From Chloroflexota bacterium (GTDB lineage: Bacteria; Chloroflexota; Dehalococcoidia; Tepidiformales; Tepidiformaceae): a stretch of DNA of 5,360 nucleotides. Below, one piece after another: positions 1 to 5,360 of this stretch. Position 1 is the stretch's first letter; each line of letters begins with the position of its first letter. Location: NCBI GenBank assembly GCA_963169135.1, contig CAUJEQ010000050.1, positions 1 to 5,360 on the forward strand, written 5' to 3'. A program made the translations under genes and the position numbers. The notes below the pieces were generated by a model. That model was not told the origin of the DNA. It did no database searches and saw only the letters and a program-made list of their open reading frames with translations.

Positions 1-875
1 GCCCACAGTTTAAAGCGCGCGATCGCCGCCTCCAACCGCTGCACCTCTTTCTGTTGCGCGACATAATCCTGTTGCTGTTTCAGCAGCGCCAGCTCCCGCT
101 GGGTCACGTACGAGGTGTAGTTCCCCTCCCACCGCTTCAGCACCACCCCTGCCTCGCGCGAATAGTCGAGCTCGCAGATCACGTTCACCGTCTCGTCGAG
201 CAGGTAGCGGTCGTGCGAAACCACCACCACGCAGCCATCGAAACCGCGGATCACCTGCTCCAGCATCGCCTTGCGGTCCAGGTCGAGGTGGTTGTCTGGC
301 TCGTCCAGGAGCAGCAGGTCCGGCTCGCCCAGCAGGCACCGCGCGATGCCGATGAGCTTGCGCTGCCCACCCGAGAGCAGCTCCATCGGGCGCTCCCACG
401 CGTCTTCGTCGAACCCGAGCGAGCGCAGGAGCGCCTCCGCCCGGTTGCGGACGGCCCCGCCACCGGCTTTGTCGAACCGTTCGAGCAGGTCGGCGTGCTC
501 GTGCAGCACCCGGTCGAAGGCGTCGGGATCGGCGAGCACGTCCGGGTCGGCCATCTTCCGCTCGACCGCGGTCAACTCCGCCTCGATCGCCGCGAGGTCG
601 CCACTCGCCGCCAGCAGCTCATCGAACGCGCTCCGCCCCGGCTGCCCCGCGAACTCCTGGGGCAGGTACGCCACCTGCAGACCGCGCCGGAAAGTCACCG
701 CTCCCGCATCCGGAGCATCGATCCCTGCGAGCACCCGCAGGAGCGTCGACTTCCCCCAGCCGCTGGGGCCCACCAGGCCGATCTTCTCGCCATCCTGGAG
801 CGACCACGAAAGCCCGCGAAAGATAGTGCGGCCCCCATGGATGCGCGAGACGTTCGAAAGGTCGGCGGCGATCAT
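1..875 (-). CDS. ABC-F family ATP-binding protein (3' end outside window)
   Basis: The first 291 codons are visible and read in an unbroken frame to the window edge. They encode a complete N-terminal ABC ATPase domain: Walker A GPSGWGKS (residues 36-43), Q-loop YLPQE (70-74), signature LSGGQ (167-171), Walker B LLLLDEP (187-193) with DNHLD directly after, and H-loop SHDRYLLDE (220-228). A charged linker follows (KRWEGNYTSYV, then a Q/K/E-rich helix), as in ABC-F proteins, where it joins two ATPase domains and can reach the ribosomal P-site tRNA. There are no membrane segments, so a soluble, ribosome-associated translation factor or antibiotic-protection protein is likely. ABC-F proteins usually run about 500-650 residues, so roughly half is missing. 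Two signature positions differ from the common form: S and W in Walker A where N and A are usual, and D194 where T is usual (DEPTNHLD). ATG at 875-873 is chosen because the domain starts directly there. It has no clear Shine-Dalgarno sequence, and the frame stays open upstream to 953. Family assignment is firm; subfamily and any resistance role are unknown. Confidence 0.93.
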   Translation of the reverse strand, partial: MIAADLSNVSRIHGGRTIFRGLSWSLQDGEKIGLVGPSGWGKSTLLRVLAGIDAPDAGAVTFRRGLQVAYLPQEFAGQPGRSAFDELLAASGDLAAIEAELTAVERKMADPDVLADPDAFDRVLHEHADLLERFDKAGGGAVRNRAEALLRSLGFDEDAWERPMELLSGGQRKLIGIARCLLGEPDLLLLDEPDNHLDLDRKAMLEQVIRGFDGCVVVVSHDRYLLDETVNVICELDYSREAGVVLKRWEGNYTSYVTQRELALLKQQQDYVAQQKEVQRLEAAIARFKLW

Positions 876-951
876 CCGGCTATTGTCCCCGAACCAGCCC
901 GCCCGCGGATCGGCCAAACGGGTGACCCCTGACGCCGCCCTCCCCCGGTCG

Positions 952-995
952 GGCTAGCTCCGACTGTCAAGGAGGGTGCGACGTCACTCGCCCGA
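952..995 (-). repeat. 44-bp direct repeat, copy proximal to the ABC-F gene
   Basis: This copy matches 1058-1101 at 41 of 44 positions by eye, with differences at 955, 959 and 980. The last 36 bases differ only at 980. On the minus strand it contains the hexamer TTGACA (970-965), identical to the sigma70 -35 consensus, followed by GTCGG and preceded by CACCCTCC. It lies 77 bases upstream of the ABC-F start codon. Confidence 0.85.
965..970 (-). promoter_or_regulatory. Possible -35 hexamer (TTGACA) upstream of the ABC-F gene
   Basis: The minus strand reads TTGACA, a perfect -35 box, about 90 bases upstream of the ABC-F ATG and pointing at it. At the usual 16-18 base spacing the following sequence is C/G-rich (around cgaccgggg), with no TATAAT-like hexamer. 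It may be an activator-dependent promoter, one read by another sigma factor, or a chance match inside the repeat. The same hexamer at 1071-1076 is in the same position in the second repeat copy. Confidence 0.35.
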
Positions 996-1057
996 GATCA
1001 CGATTCGGCTCCCGCCCGTACCTCGCTCGGCGCGCGGCTCCCGCCCCACCCGGGCCC

Positions 1058-1101
1058 GGCGAGCCCCGACTGTCAAGGAGGGTGCAACGTCACTCGCCCG
1101 A
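1058..1101 (-). repeat. 44-bp direct repeat, copy distal to the ABC-F gene
   Basis: This is the second copy, in the same orientation and exactly 106 bp from the first. It carries the same minus-strand TTGACA at 1076-1071. The intervening 62 bp (996-1057) is not clearly repeated beyond the second copy, so this is duplication of a short element rather than of a whole 106-bp unit. Confidence 0.85.
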
Positions 1102-1183
1102 ACGCCGCCCCCCAACCAACCTCGACTCCGATTTCCGATTCGGCGCCGCCCCACGCCAGCCCGGAACTCGCATCTCGCCACTC

Positions 1184-2029
1184 CTACAACCGGCTCACCA
1201 CAATCAACGGCAACCGCGACCGCGCCAGCAGCGACAGCGCCGTGCTCCCACCCCAGAGCCTCCGCTTCAGCCGGTGGCTCGACGTCGCAAGCGCAAACGC
1301 CTCAGCGGCTACGTCTTCGGCGATCTCCAGCGTCCGCGAGAGGATCTCTTCCGGGGCCGCCACCCGCTCAAGCCGGCCCGTGACCGTGTCATTGGGCGAC
1401 AGCAGCCCTTCGATCCGCGCCACCCGATGCTCGAATGCGATCCGGTCGAGGTGGCTCGCTTCACCTTCCGCGTTGACGTGGAGGACCGTGACTCGAGCTT
1501 CCGCGCGGGCCATTGCCGCGTGGAGCAGCCGCGCCAGCGCAGCCGCGCCCACCGCCTCGTCCGAGAGGAACAGCACCCGGTAGCCGTCCTTCGTCAATGG
1601 CGGCTCGATCGCCGGCCCCGTCAGCATCAAGGGCAGGTGGTCGTGGTCCAGCACCTCCAGCGCCACGCTCCCCAGCAGCGTGCGCCGCCACCGTCCCGTG
1701 CGGCGCGTGGCCAGCGCAAGCAGCACAGCGCCTTCCTCGGCGGCCGCGCGGACAAGCGCCGGCGCCACCTTCTCGCCCGGCCGCAGATAGACCGTGCGCA
1801 TCCGCCCGTCGAACCGCGCCAGGTCGCCCGCCAGGTCGCGCTCCAGCTTCGCCGCCCGTTGCGCCACCCGCAGCCGGCCCTTCTCTGGCGAAATCGTCTC
1901 CTCCGGAACTGGGTCCACCACGTGAACGCCGACCAACTCGTGCTCGAACGCCCGCGCGAATCTGCCCGCGTGCTCCAGCGTCTGGAGCGACTGAGCCGAC
2001 CCGTCCAGCCCTACCACGACGCGCGCCAT
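1184..2029 (-). CDS. Tandem-domain universal stress protein (UspA family)
   Basis: This is a 281-residue cytoplasmic protein with two UspA-like domains, about residues 1-140 and 150-281. Domain 1 opens with the typical strand and acidic residue (RVVVGLDGS, 3-11). It ends with TRRTGRWRRTLLGSVALEVL (108-127), close to the family's ATP-binding pattern G-x2-G-x9-G(S/T) but lacking the first glycine. Domain 2 opens at YRVLFLSDEA (150-159) and ends with a more degenerate loop containing GGST (260-263), then RLPLIVVSRL at the C-terminus. The family binds ATP or other adenine nucleotides and supports survival under stress. Here nucleotide binding is plausible in domain 1 and less sure in domain 2. 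ATG at 2029-2027 is preferred over an upstream in-frame start at 2095 because it has AGGAGGT 4 bases upstream and the domain begins immediately. It lies 10 bp after the antiporter gene, so the two are almost certainly cotranscribed. Confidence 0.92.
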   Translation of the reverse strand: MARVVVGLDGSAQSLQTLEHAGRFARAFEHELVGVHVVDPVPEETISPEKGRLRVAQRAAKLERDLAGDLARFDGRMRTVYLRPGEKVAPALVRAAAEEGAVLLALATRRTGRWRRTLLGSVALEVLDHDHLPLMLTGPAIEPPLTKDGYRVLFLSDEAVGAAALARLLHAAMARAEARVTVLHVNAEGEASHLDRIAFEHRVARIEGLLSPNDTVTGRLERVAAPEEILSRTLEIAEDVAAEAFALATSSHRLKRRLWGGSTALSLLARSRLPLIVVSRL

Positions 2030-2033
2030 CCGG

Positions 2034-2040
2034 ACCTCCT
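2034..2040 (-). promoter_or_regulatory. Strong ribosome binding site of the stress-protein gene
   Basis: The minus strand reads AGGAGGT, complementary to the 16S rRNA 3' end, 4 bases before the ATG at 2029. Its first A is the last base of the antiporter's TGA stop (2042-2040). The site fixes the stress-protein start and suggests that terminating ribosomes re-initiate on the second gene. Confidence 0.85.
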
Positions 2041-3803
2041 CACTCGCCCTGGCTCTTCGCCCGTACTTTACGCAGCAACAGCTCGGCCGGGGCATCGGCC
2101 ATGCCGAAGTGGCGGAGTGTGTGCCGGCTCATCTCCAGCGCGAGCTCCAGTTCGCCGACCACCGCTTCGTCGGCCCCCTGTCCCTCGATGTGACGGCGTT
2201 CCGCCTGGCTGTGGGTGCGCACCACAATGTCGATCTCCGCGTTCGCCTCTCGCGCAACCTCCACGATCCGCCGGATCGACAGCGGGTCCGGGATCGCCGC
2301 GATGAGGATACGCGCTTGTGCGATCCCCGCCCGCTCGAGGATCACCGGGTTCGAGGCGCTCCCCTGCAGTACCGCCACACCCTGCTCGCGCAGCGACGCC
2401 ACCGCGCCGGCGTCCTGCTCGATCACCACCACCCCGATCGCCTGCTGACGGATCGCCTCGTGCACCACACGCCCCACCCGGCCGTAGCCGCACAGGATCG
2501 CGTGGTCTGAAAGGTCCCCGCGCACCACCTCGTCCGGCAGGTCTGCCAGCGGTGGCAGCGGCAAGCGGCGCTCCACCAGCCGCCCGATCGGTTGTGCGCC
2601 CGCGAACACCGCCGGCGCCAGCACGATCGATATCGCCGCTCCCGCCAGCATCAACCCGAACACGTCCGCCGAAATCGCATCGAGTTCCGTCCCCAATCGC
2701 GCCAGCAGGAACGAGAACTCCGCCGATTGCGCGAGGATAGCCCCCGTCAGCACCGCCGTCCGTCCCCGGTAGCCAAACGCAAGCGTGATCATCCCCGACA
2801 TCGCTCCCTTCACGACCACGATCAGCACGACCGTCACGCCCACCAGCCACAGGTTCTCCACCACGATGTCCGGGTCGATGAGCATGCCCACCGAGACGAA
2901 AAACAGCCCCGCGAACAGGTCGCGCATCGGCGCCAGGCGGCTCTCAACCTCGTGCGACACGTCCGACCGGCCGACGAGGATGCCGCCGACGAATGCGCCC
3001 AGCGCTACCGAAATGCCGAACACCTCCGCCAGGTAGGCCACGCCCAGCGCGATGCTCGCCGCCGCGAGCGTAAACACCTCGACGTTGCCCCTGGCCGAAA
3101 TGCGCTCGAAAAACCGCGGCAACAGGAACAACCCCGGAGGAATCACCAGTACCAGGAAGAGCGCGGCGAGTCCGAGCGCCTTCGCCAGGTCTACCGCCAG
3201 CGTCCCCGTCGACCCGTTGGCCAGCGTCGTCAGGATCACCACCATCGCGACGGTGCCGAAGTCCTGCACTGTCGACCACGCCAGGCTGATCCGCCCGTGC
3301 ACCGAGTCCACGTCGCCCCGTTCTGAGAGCACCTTCGAGAGCACCGTGCTCGATGAGTTCGAAATCACCGCGCCAAAGAACAGCGACTCGAGCCGCCCGA
3401 AGCCCACCGCTATCCCAACCGCGTAGACCACCGCGATCGTCGCTGCCACCTGCAACCCGCCCCCCAGTACCGCCACCCGCCCCACACGCCGCAGATCGCT
3501 GAACGAAAGCTGCACGCCGATGGCGAACATCAGGAGGACGATCCCGATGTCGGCCAGGTCCTCCACCGCGGGCACGTCGACGACAAAGCCCGGCGTGTGC
3601 GGGCCAATCGCCAGCCCCGCCACGATGTAGCCCAGCACCAGCGACTGCCGCAGGAAGGCAGCCCCCATCGCCCCGATGCCGGCGGCGCCGAGGGCGAACG
3701 CGAGGGTCACGAGGAGGTCGGTGTCGCCCAGGACGGCACTCCACGGTTGGTTTTCGAATGACAGTTGACGGCGGGGACGGCAAATGCGGGCCGAGTCCCG
3801 CAC
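2040..3803 (-). CDS. CPA2 cation:proton antiporter with RCK/TrkA-N domain (YbaL/KefB-like)
   Basis: This is a 587-residue inner-membrane protein. Residues about 30-410 form roughly a dozen hydrophobic segments of the sodium/proton exchanger fold, with family landmarks LGYIVAGLAIGP (57-68), a helix with LLMFAIGVQL (90-99), NSSSTVLSKVLSERG (149-163) and the conserved QD pair (180-181). A cytoplasmic RCK_N/TrkA-N Rossmann domain follows: GYGRVG (439-444) with acidic E462 ending the second strand, the usual mark of NAD(H) binding. Its end, RTHSQ then GADEAVVGELELALEM, resembles E. coli YbaL more than KefB/KefC. The ~37-residue tail is too short for a TrkA-C domain. Expected role: K+ or Na+ efflux in exchange for protons, gated by nucleotide; the ion cannot be read from sequence. 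The start is uncertain. GTG at 3803 lacks a Shine-Dalgarno sequence and gives an atypical basic 30-residue leader, while an in-frame GTG at 3710 would begin at the first membrane helix. It forms an operon with the downstream stress protein. Confidence 0.94.
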   Translation of the reverse strand: MRDSARICRPRRQLSFENQPWSAVLGDTDLLVTLAFALGAAGIGAMGAAFLRQSLVLGYIVAGLAIGPHTPGFVVDVPAVEDLADIGIVLLMFAIGVQLSFSDLRRVGRVAVLGGGLQVAATIAVVYAVGIAVGFGRLESLFFGAVISNSSSTVLSKVLSERGDVDSVHGRISLAWSTVQDFGTVAMVVILTTLANGSTGTLAVDLAKALGLAALFLVLVIPPGLFLLPRFFERISARGNVEVFTLAAASIALGVAYLAEVFGISVALGAFVGGILVGRSDVSHEVESRLAPMRDLFAGLFFVSVGMLIDPDIVVENLWLVGVTVVLIVVVKGAMSGMITLAFGYRGRTAVLTGAILAQSAEFSFLLARLGTELDAISADVFGLMLAGAAISIVLAPAVFAGAQPIGRLVERRLPLPPLADLPDEVVRGDLSDHAILCGYGRVGRVVHEAIRQQAIGVVVIEQDAGAVASLREQGVAVLQGSASNPVILERAGIAQARILIAAIPDPLSIRRIVEVAREANAEIDIVVRTHSQAERRHIEGQGADEAVVGELELALEMSRHTLRHFGMADAPAELLLRKVRAKSQGE

Positions 3804-3902
3804 CTACAGGATACGTGAAGATCTCGGCCCGTGACCTAACAGTTGTCTCGCAATCAACCCCCGCTGAGGCCGAGGCTTCTCAGGTTCGGGCCCGCATCTC
3901 CT

Positions 3903-4673
3903 TCACGAGGGTCGCTCTCCCCACTCAGCCGCCACCAGGCGGTAGCCGAGGTCGGCGCTCTCCATGGCCAGCAACTCCTGGTGGCGATGGCGCCACACGC
4001 CCGAACCCAGGTCGGCCTCGAGGCCGGCAAGACCGCGGCTCAACTCGTCCGGGGGGGCAAGCGTGAACCCGGAGATGCCCGCGCGGACCACCGGGTCCAG
4101 GTAGGCCGCCGGCCTGCGCCAGAAGGCGCCAAGAAACCCGTCGACGCAGTCGTGCGGCACGCGGACCGGCGTAATGCTCGCCGGGCCCACCAGGTCGACG
4201 AGCCGCCCGAGTGGGACAGCCTTTTGGTAGTCCGCGGCGCCCATCTCGGGGAAGTACTCGCGGAATAGCCAGAAATCAGCGGAGACATCGCGGTCCCACG
4301 TGAAGAATACCCCCCGGCTGGCGACGCGCCGCAACTCGCCGATCCCCGCGGCGAGGTCGGGCCAGTGGTGAATGGTGAGGATGCAGAGGGCCGCATCGAC
4401 CGACTTGTCTGGCAGCGGGATCCGTTCGGCTGTCGTGATGACAGCAGGCGCCAGCCCGGGTGGCCGTTGCGCGATCATCACCCGCGATGGTTCCACCGCC
4501 AGCACCGTCTCCGGTGGCTCGTAGGAGCCGGTCCCGGCGCCGACGTTGACCACCGACTTGGCAGCGCCCAGTCCCGCCCGGATGGCGTCGCGGACGCGCG
4601 GGTCTGGCTGGCGCGTCTGGGCATAGGTCGTGCCGATCGTGTCGTACGGCGTGGGGGCGTGCTCGCCGGTCAT
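3903..4673 (-). CDS. Class I SAM-dependent methyltransferase
   Basis: This is a 256-residue soluble protein with the Rossmann-like methyltransferase fold. Motif I is VVNVGAGTGSYEP (41-53), the glycine-rich SAM loop. The acidic residue that binds the SAM ribose is E61 in VLAVEPS (57-63), followed by a PxxVMIAQRP segment. AERIPLPDKSVDAALCIL (82-99) and TIHHWPD (100-106) match the Methyltransf_11 region lining the active site. The N-terminus (YDTIGTTYAQTRQPDPR, 10-26) is typical of a group often annotated only as class I SAM-dependent methyltransferase, so the acceptor is unknown; a small molecule is more likely than nucleic acid. ATG at 4673-4671 is chosen over one at 4718 because GGAGG lies 5 bases upstream and only the former gives the usual short N-terminus. 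It is separated by 99-103 bp from both neighbours, on the same strand, with no evident functional link to either. Confidence 0.92.
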   Translation of the reverse strand: MTGEHAPTPYDTIGTTYAQTRQPDPRVRDAIRAGLGAAKSVVNVGAGTGSYEPPETVLAVEPSRVMIAQRPPGLAPAVITTAERIPLPDKSVDAALCILTIHHWPDLAAGIGELRRVASRGVFFTWDRDVSADFWLFREYFPEMGAADYQKAVPLGRLVDLVGPASITPVRVPHDCVDGFLGAFWRRPAAYLDPVVRAGISGFTLAPPDELSRGLAGLEADLGSGVWRHRHQELLAMESADLGYRLVAAEWGERPS

Positions 4674-4678
4674 TTGGG

Positions 4679-4683
4679 CCTCC
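4679..4683 (-). promoter_or_regulatory. Ribosome binding site of the methyltransferase gene
   Basis: GGAGG on the minus strand, 5 bases before ATG 4673. It decides between this start and the in-frame ATG at 4718, which has no purine-rich sequence ahead of it. Confidence 0.75.
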
Positions 4684-4728
4684 GCGTGGGAGACTACACT
4701 GGCACCACCTCGCCGCATCAGTACCGCA

Positions 4729-4768
4729 CGCCTGGGGCCACCCCGCGGAATTGGCCCTGCCCCAGGCG
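4729..4768 (-). terminator. Stem-loop between hydrolase and methyltransferase genes
   Basis: The 10-bp arms 4729-4738 (cgcctggggc) and 4759-4768 (gccccaggcg) are perfectly complementary, with a 20-base loop. The structure begins 8 bases after the hydrolase stop codon (TAA, 4779-4777), where a terminator would be expected. No T-run follows on the minus strand (gtgcggtact), so it is not a classical intrinsic terminator. It could be a U-less terminator, an mRNA 3'-end stabiliser, or an operator. The hairpin is seen directly; its function is inferred. Confidence 0.45.
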
Positions 4769-4776
4769 GAATCCGG

Positions 4777-5360
4777 TTACAGGAACGTCCGGACCGCTTC
4801 CAGGAACCCCGTTGGCCGCTCCAGCGGGATCGAGTGCCCCGACCCCGGTACCACCGCGAACCGGCAGTCCCGGATCGTCTTCACCATCTTCTCGGCGGTC
4901 TCCGCGGCCAGCACGTCGCTCACTTCGCCCCGGACCAGCAGCGTCGGCGCCGCGATCTTCGCCAGGAGCGCCCACGCCGCCACCGCGTCCGGCCGCTGCA
5001 ACGGCCGCTCCCCCGAACGCAGCCCCCGGTCGTACCGGAACGTCCATGTCCCATCGTCGAGCAGCATCAGGTTGTTCCGCGTCCGGTGTTCCGATTCGTG
5101 CGGGTCGGCGTTCGGGTTCGCCTGCCGCGCCCGCGCAACCGCCTCTTCCTGGCTGGCGAACACATCCGAAGCCTGCACGCCCGTGTTGATCCGGGCCGCC
5201 CCCGCCGGGTGGATGTCCGGCCCGATGTCGACGATCACCAGCCGCTCGACTTCCTCCGGGTGCGTGCCAGCATAGTGGTACGCCGTGCGCCCGCCCATCG
5301 AGAGCCCCAGCAACGCGAACCGCTTCAGCCCCAACGCCCGCGTGAACCGGTCCACATCGC
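4777..5360 (-). CDS. Alpha/beta-fold hydrolase (5' end outside window)
   Basis: The C-terminal 194 residues of an alpha/beta hydrolase are visible; the frame is open to the right edge, so the N-terminal strands and oxyanion-hole region are missing. All three catalytic positions can be placed. The nucleophile elbow GLSMG has its serine codon at 5301-5299. The likely acid is the aspartate of RGEVSDVL (codon 4917-4915), and the histidine is that of GSGHSIPLERP (codon 4836-4834). A cap region rich in charged residues lies between elbow and acid (about 5230-4960). With the elbow near the left of the visible part, the whole protein would be about 260-300 residues, usual for the family. It has no membrane segment in view and is probably a cytoplasmic esterase, lactonase or C-C hydrolase; the substrate cannot be told. 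The GTG at 5355 is internal, not a start: it falls a few residues before the elbow strand. The gene ends with TAA at 4779-4777. Confidence 0.93.
   Translation of the reverse strand, partial: DVDRFTRALGLKRFALLGLSMGGRTAYHYAGTHPEEVERLVIVDIGPDIHPAGAARINTGVQASDVFASQEEAVARARQANPNADPHESEHRTRNNLMLLDDGTWTFRYDRGLRSGERPLQRPDAVAAWALLAKIAAPTLLVRGEVSDVLAAETAEKMVKTIRDCRFAVVPGSGHSIPLERPTGFLEAVRTFL

Larger units (their letters stand above)
876..1183. other. 308-bp non-coding region between stress-protein and ABC-F genes
   Basis: No believable gene lies here; open frames on both strands are arginine/proline-rich and typical of GC-rich non-coding DNA. It contains two copies of a 44-bp direct repeat (952-995 and 1058-1101). 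It also has a 12-bp direct repeat, cggctcccgccc, at 1006-1017 and 1035-1046, and a 10-bp palindrome ccgggcccgg at 1050-1059. Downstream of the stress-protein stop I find no hairpin followed by a T-run, so any termination there is rho-dependent or absent. The promoter of the ABC-F gene should lie here. Confidence 0.8.

Noticed and set aside
54..932. A 292-codon plus-strand open frame opposite the ABC-F gene
   Set aside because: The opposite strand carries every ABC motif in order, while this translation shows no domain and is a reverse-strand shadow.
976..1101. GTG codons at 976 and 1082 preceded by AAGGAG in the plus-strand sense of each repeat, suggesting duplicated gene starts
   Set aside because: The purine run directly abuts or overlaps the GTG, leaving no room for ribosome spacing, and the frames that follow are compositional noise and differ from each other.
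984..1181. A 65-codon minus-strand frame just after the stress-protein stop
   Set aside because: Arg/Gly-rich, lacks a clear ribosome binding site, spans both repeats, and has no recognisable feature.
1082..2305. A 407-codon open frame on the plus strand across the stress-protein gene
   Set aside because: Its product is rich in Arg, Gln, Pro and His with no recognisable motif, and it lies wholly opposite a well-supported gene and the end of another. This is the expected shadow of GC-rich codon bias.
3864..3883. Inverted repeat ctgag/ctcag between the methyltransferase and antiporter genes as a terminator
   Set aside because: Only 5 bp of pairing with a 10-base loop and followed on the minus strand by G-rich sequence, not a T-run; expected by chance at this base composition.
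4685..4710. TAGTCT on the minus strand as a -10 box for the methyltransferase gene
   Set aside because: No TTGACA-like sequence occurs 16-18 bases upstream, and one partial hexamer match is not enough evidence for a promoter.

Overview
The window is GC-rich bacterial DNA, roughly two-thirds G+C by eye, with tight spacing and GGAGG-type ribosome binding sites. All five supported genes lie on the minus strand, so transcription runs from high to low coordinates. The base composition and gene families would fit Chloroflexota or Actinobacteriota, but nothing here fixes the phylum. I see no rRNA, tRNA, CRISPR array, insertion sequence, phage gene or canonical rho-independent terminator.

In transcription order, the window opens with the 3' part of an alpha/beta-hydrolase gene (4777-5360), whose N-terminus lies outside. 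A 103-bp gap with a perfect 10-bp inverted repeat follows, then a complete class I SAM-dependent methyltransferase (3903-4673). After a 99-bp gap comes a two-gene unit: a YbaL/KefB-type CPA2 cation:proton antiporter with a C-terminal NAD(H)-binding RCK domain (2040-3803), then a tandem universal stress protein (1184-2029). The stress protein's Shine-Dalgarno sequence overlaps the antiporter stop codon, so the two are probably translationally coupled.

A 308-bp non-coding region (876-1183) separates the stress-protein gene from the last gene. It holds two near-identical 44-bp direct repeats, 106 bp apart, each with a perfect TTGACA hexamer on the minus strand. They lie upstream of an ABC-F type ATPase gene (1-875) that runs off the left edge within the linker after its first ATPase domain.

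The antiporter and stress protein plausibly work together: ion/pH homeostasis gated by NAD(H) state, paired with an adenine-nucleotide-binding stress protein. The hydrolase, methyltransferase and ABC-F protein look like unrelated housekeeping or accessory genes. I found no convincing new multi-gene system. The least explained element is the tandem repeat upstream of the ABC-F gene.
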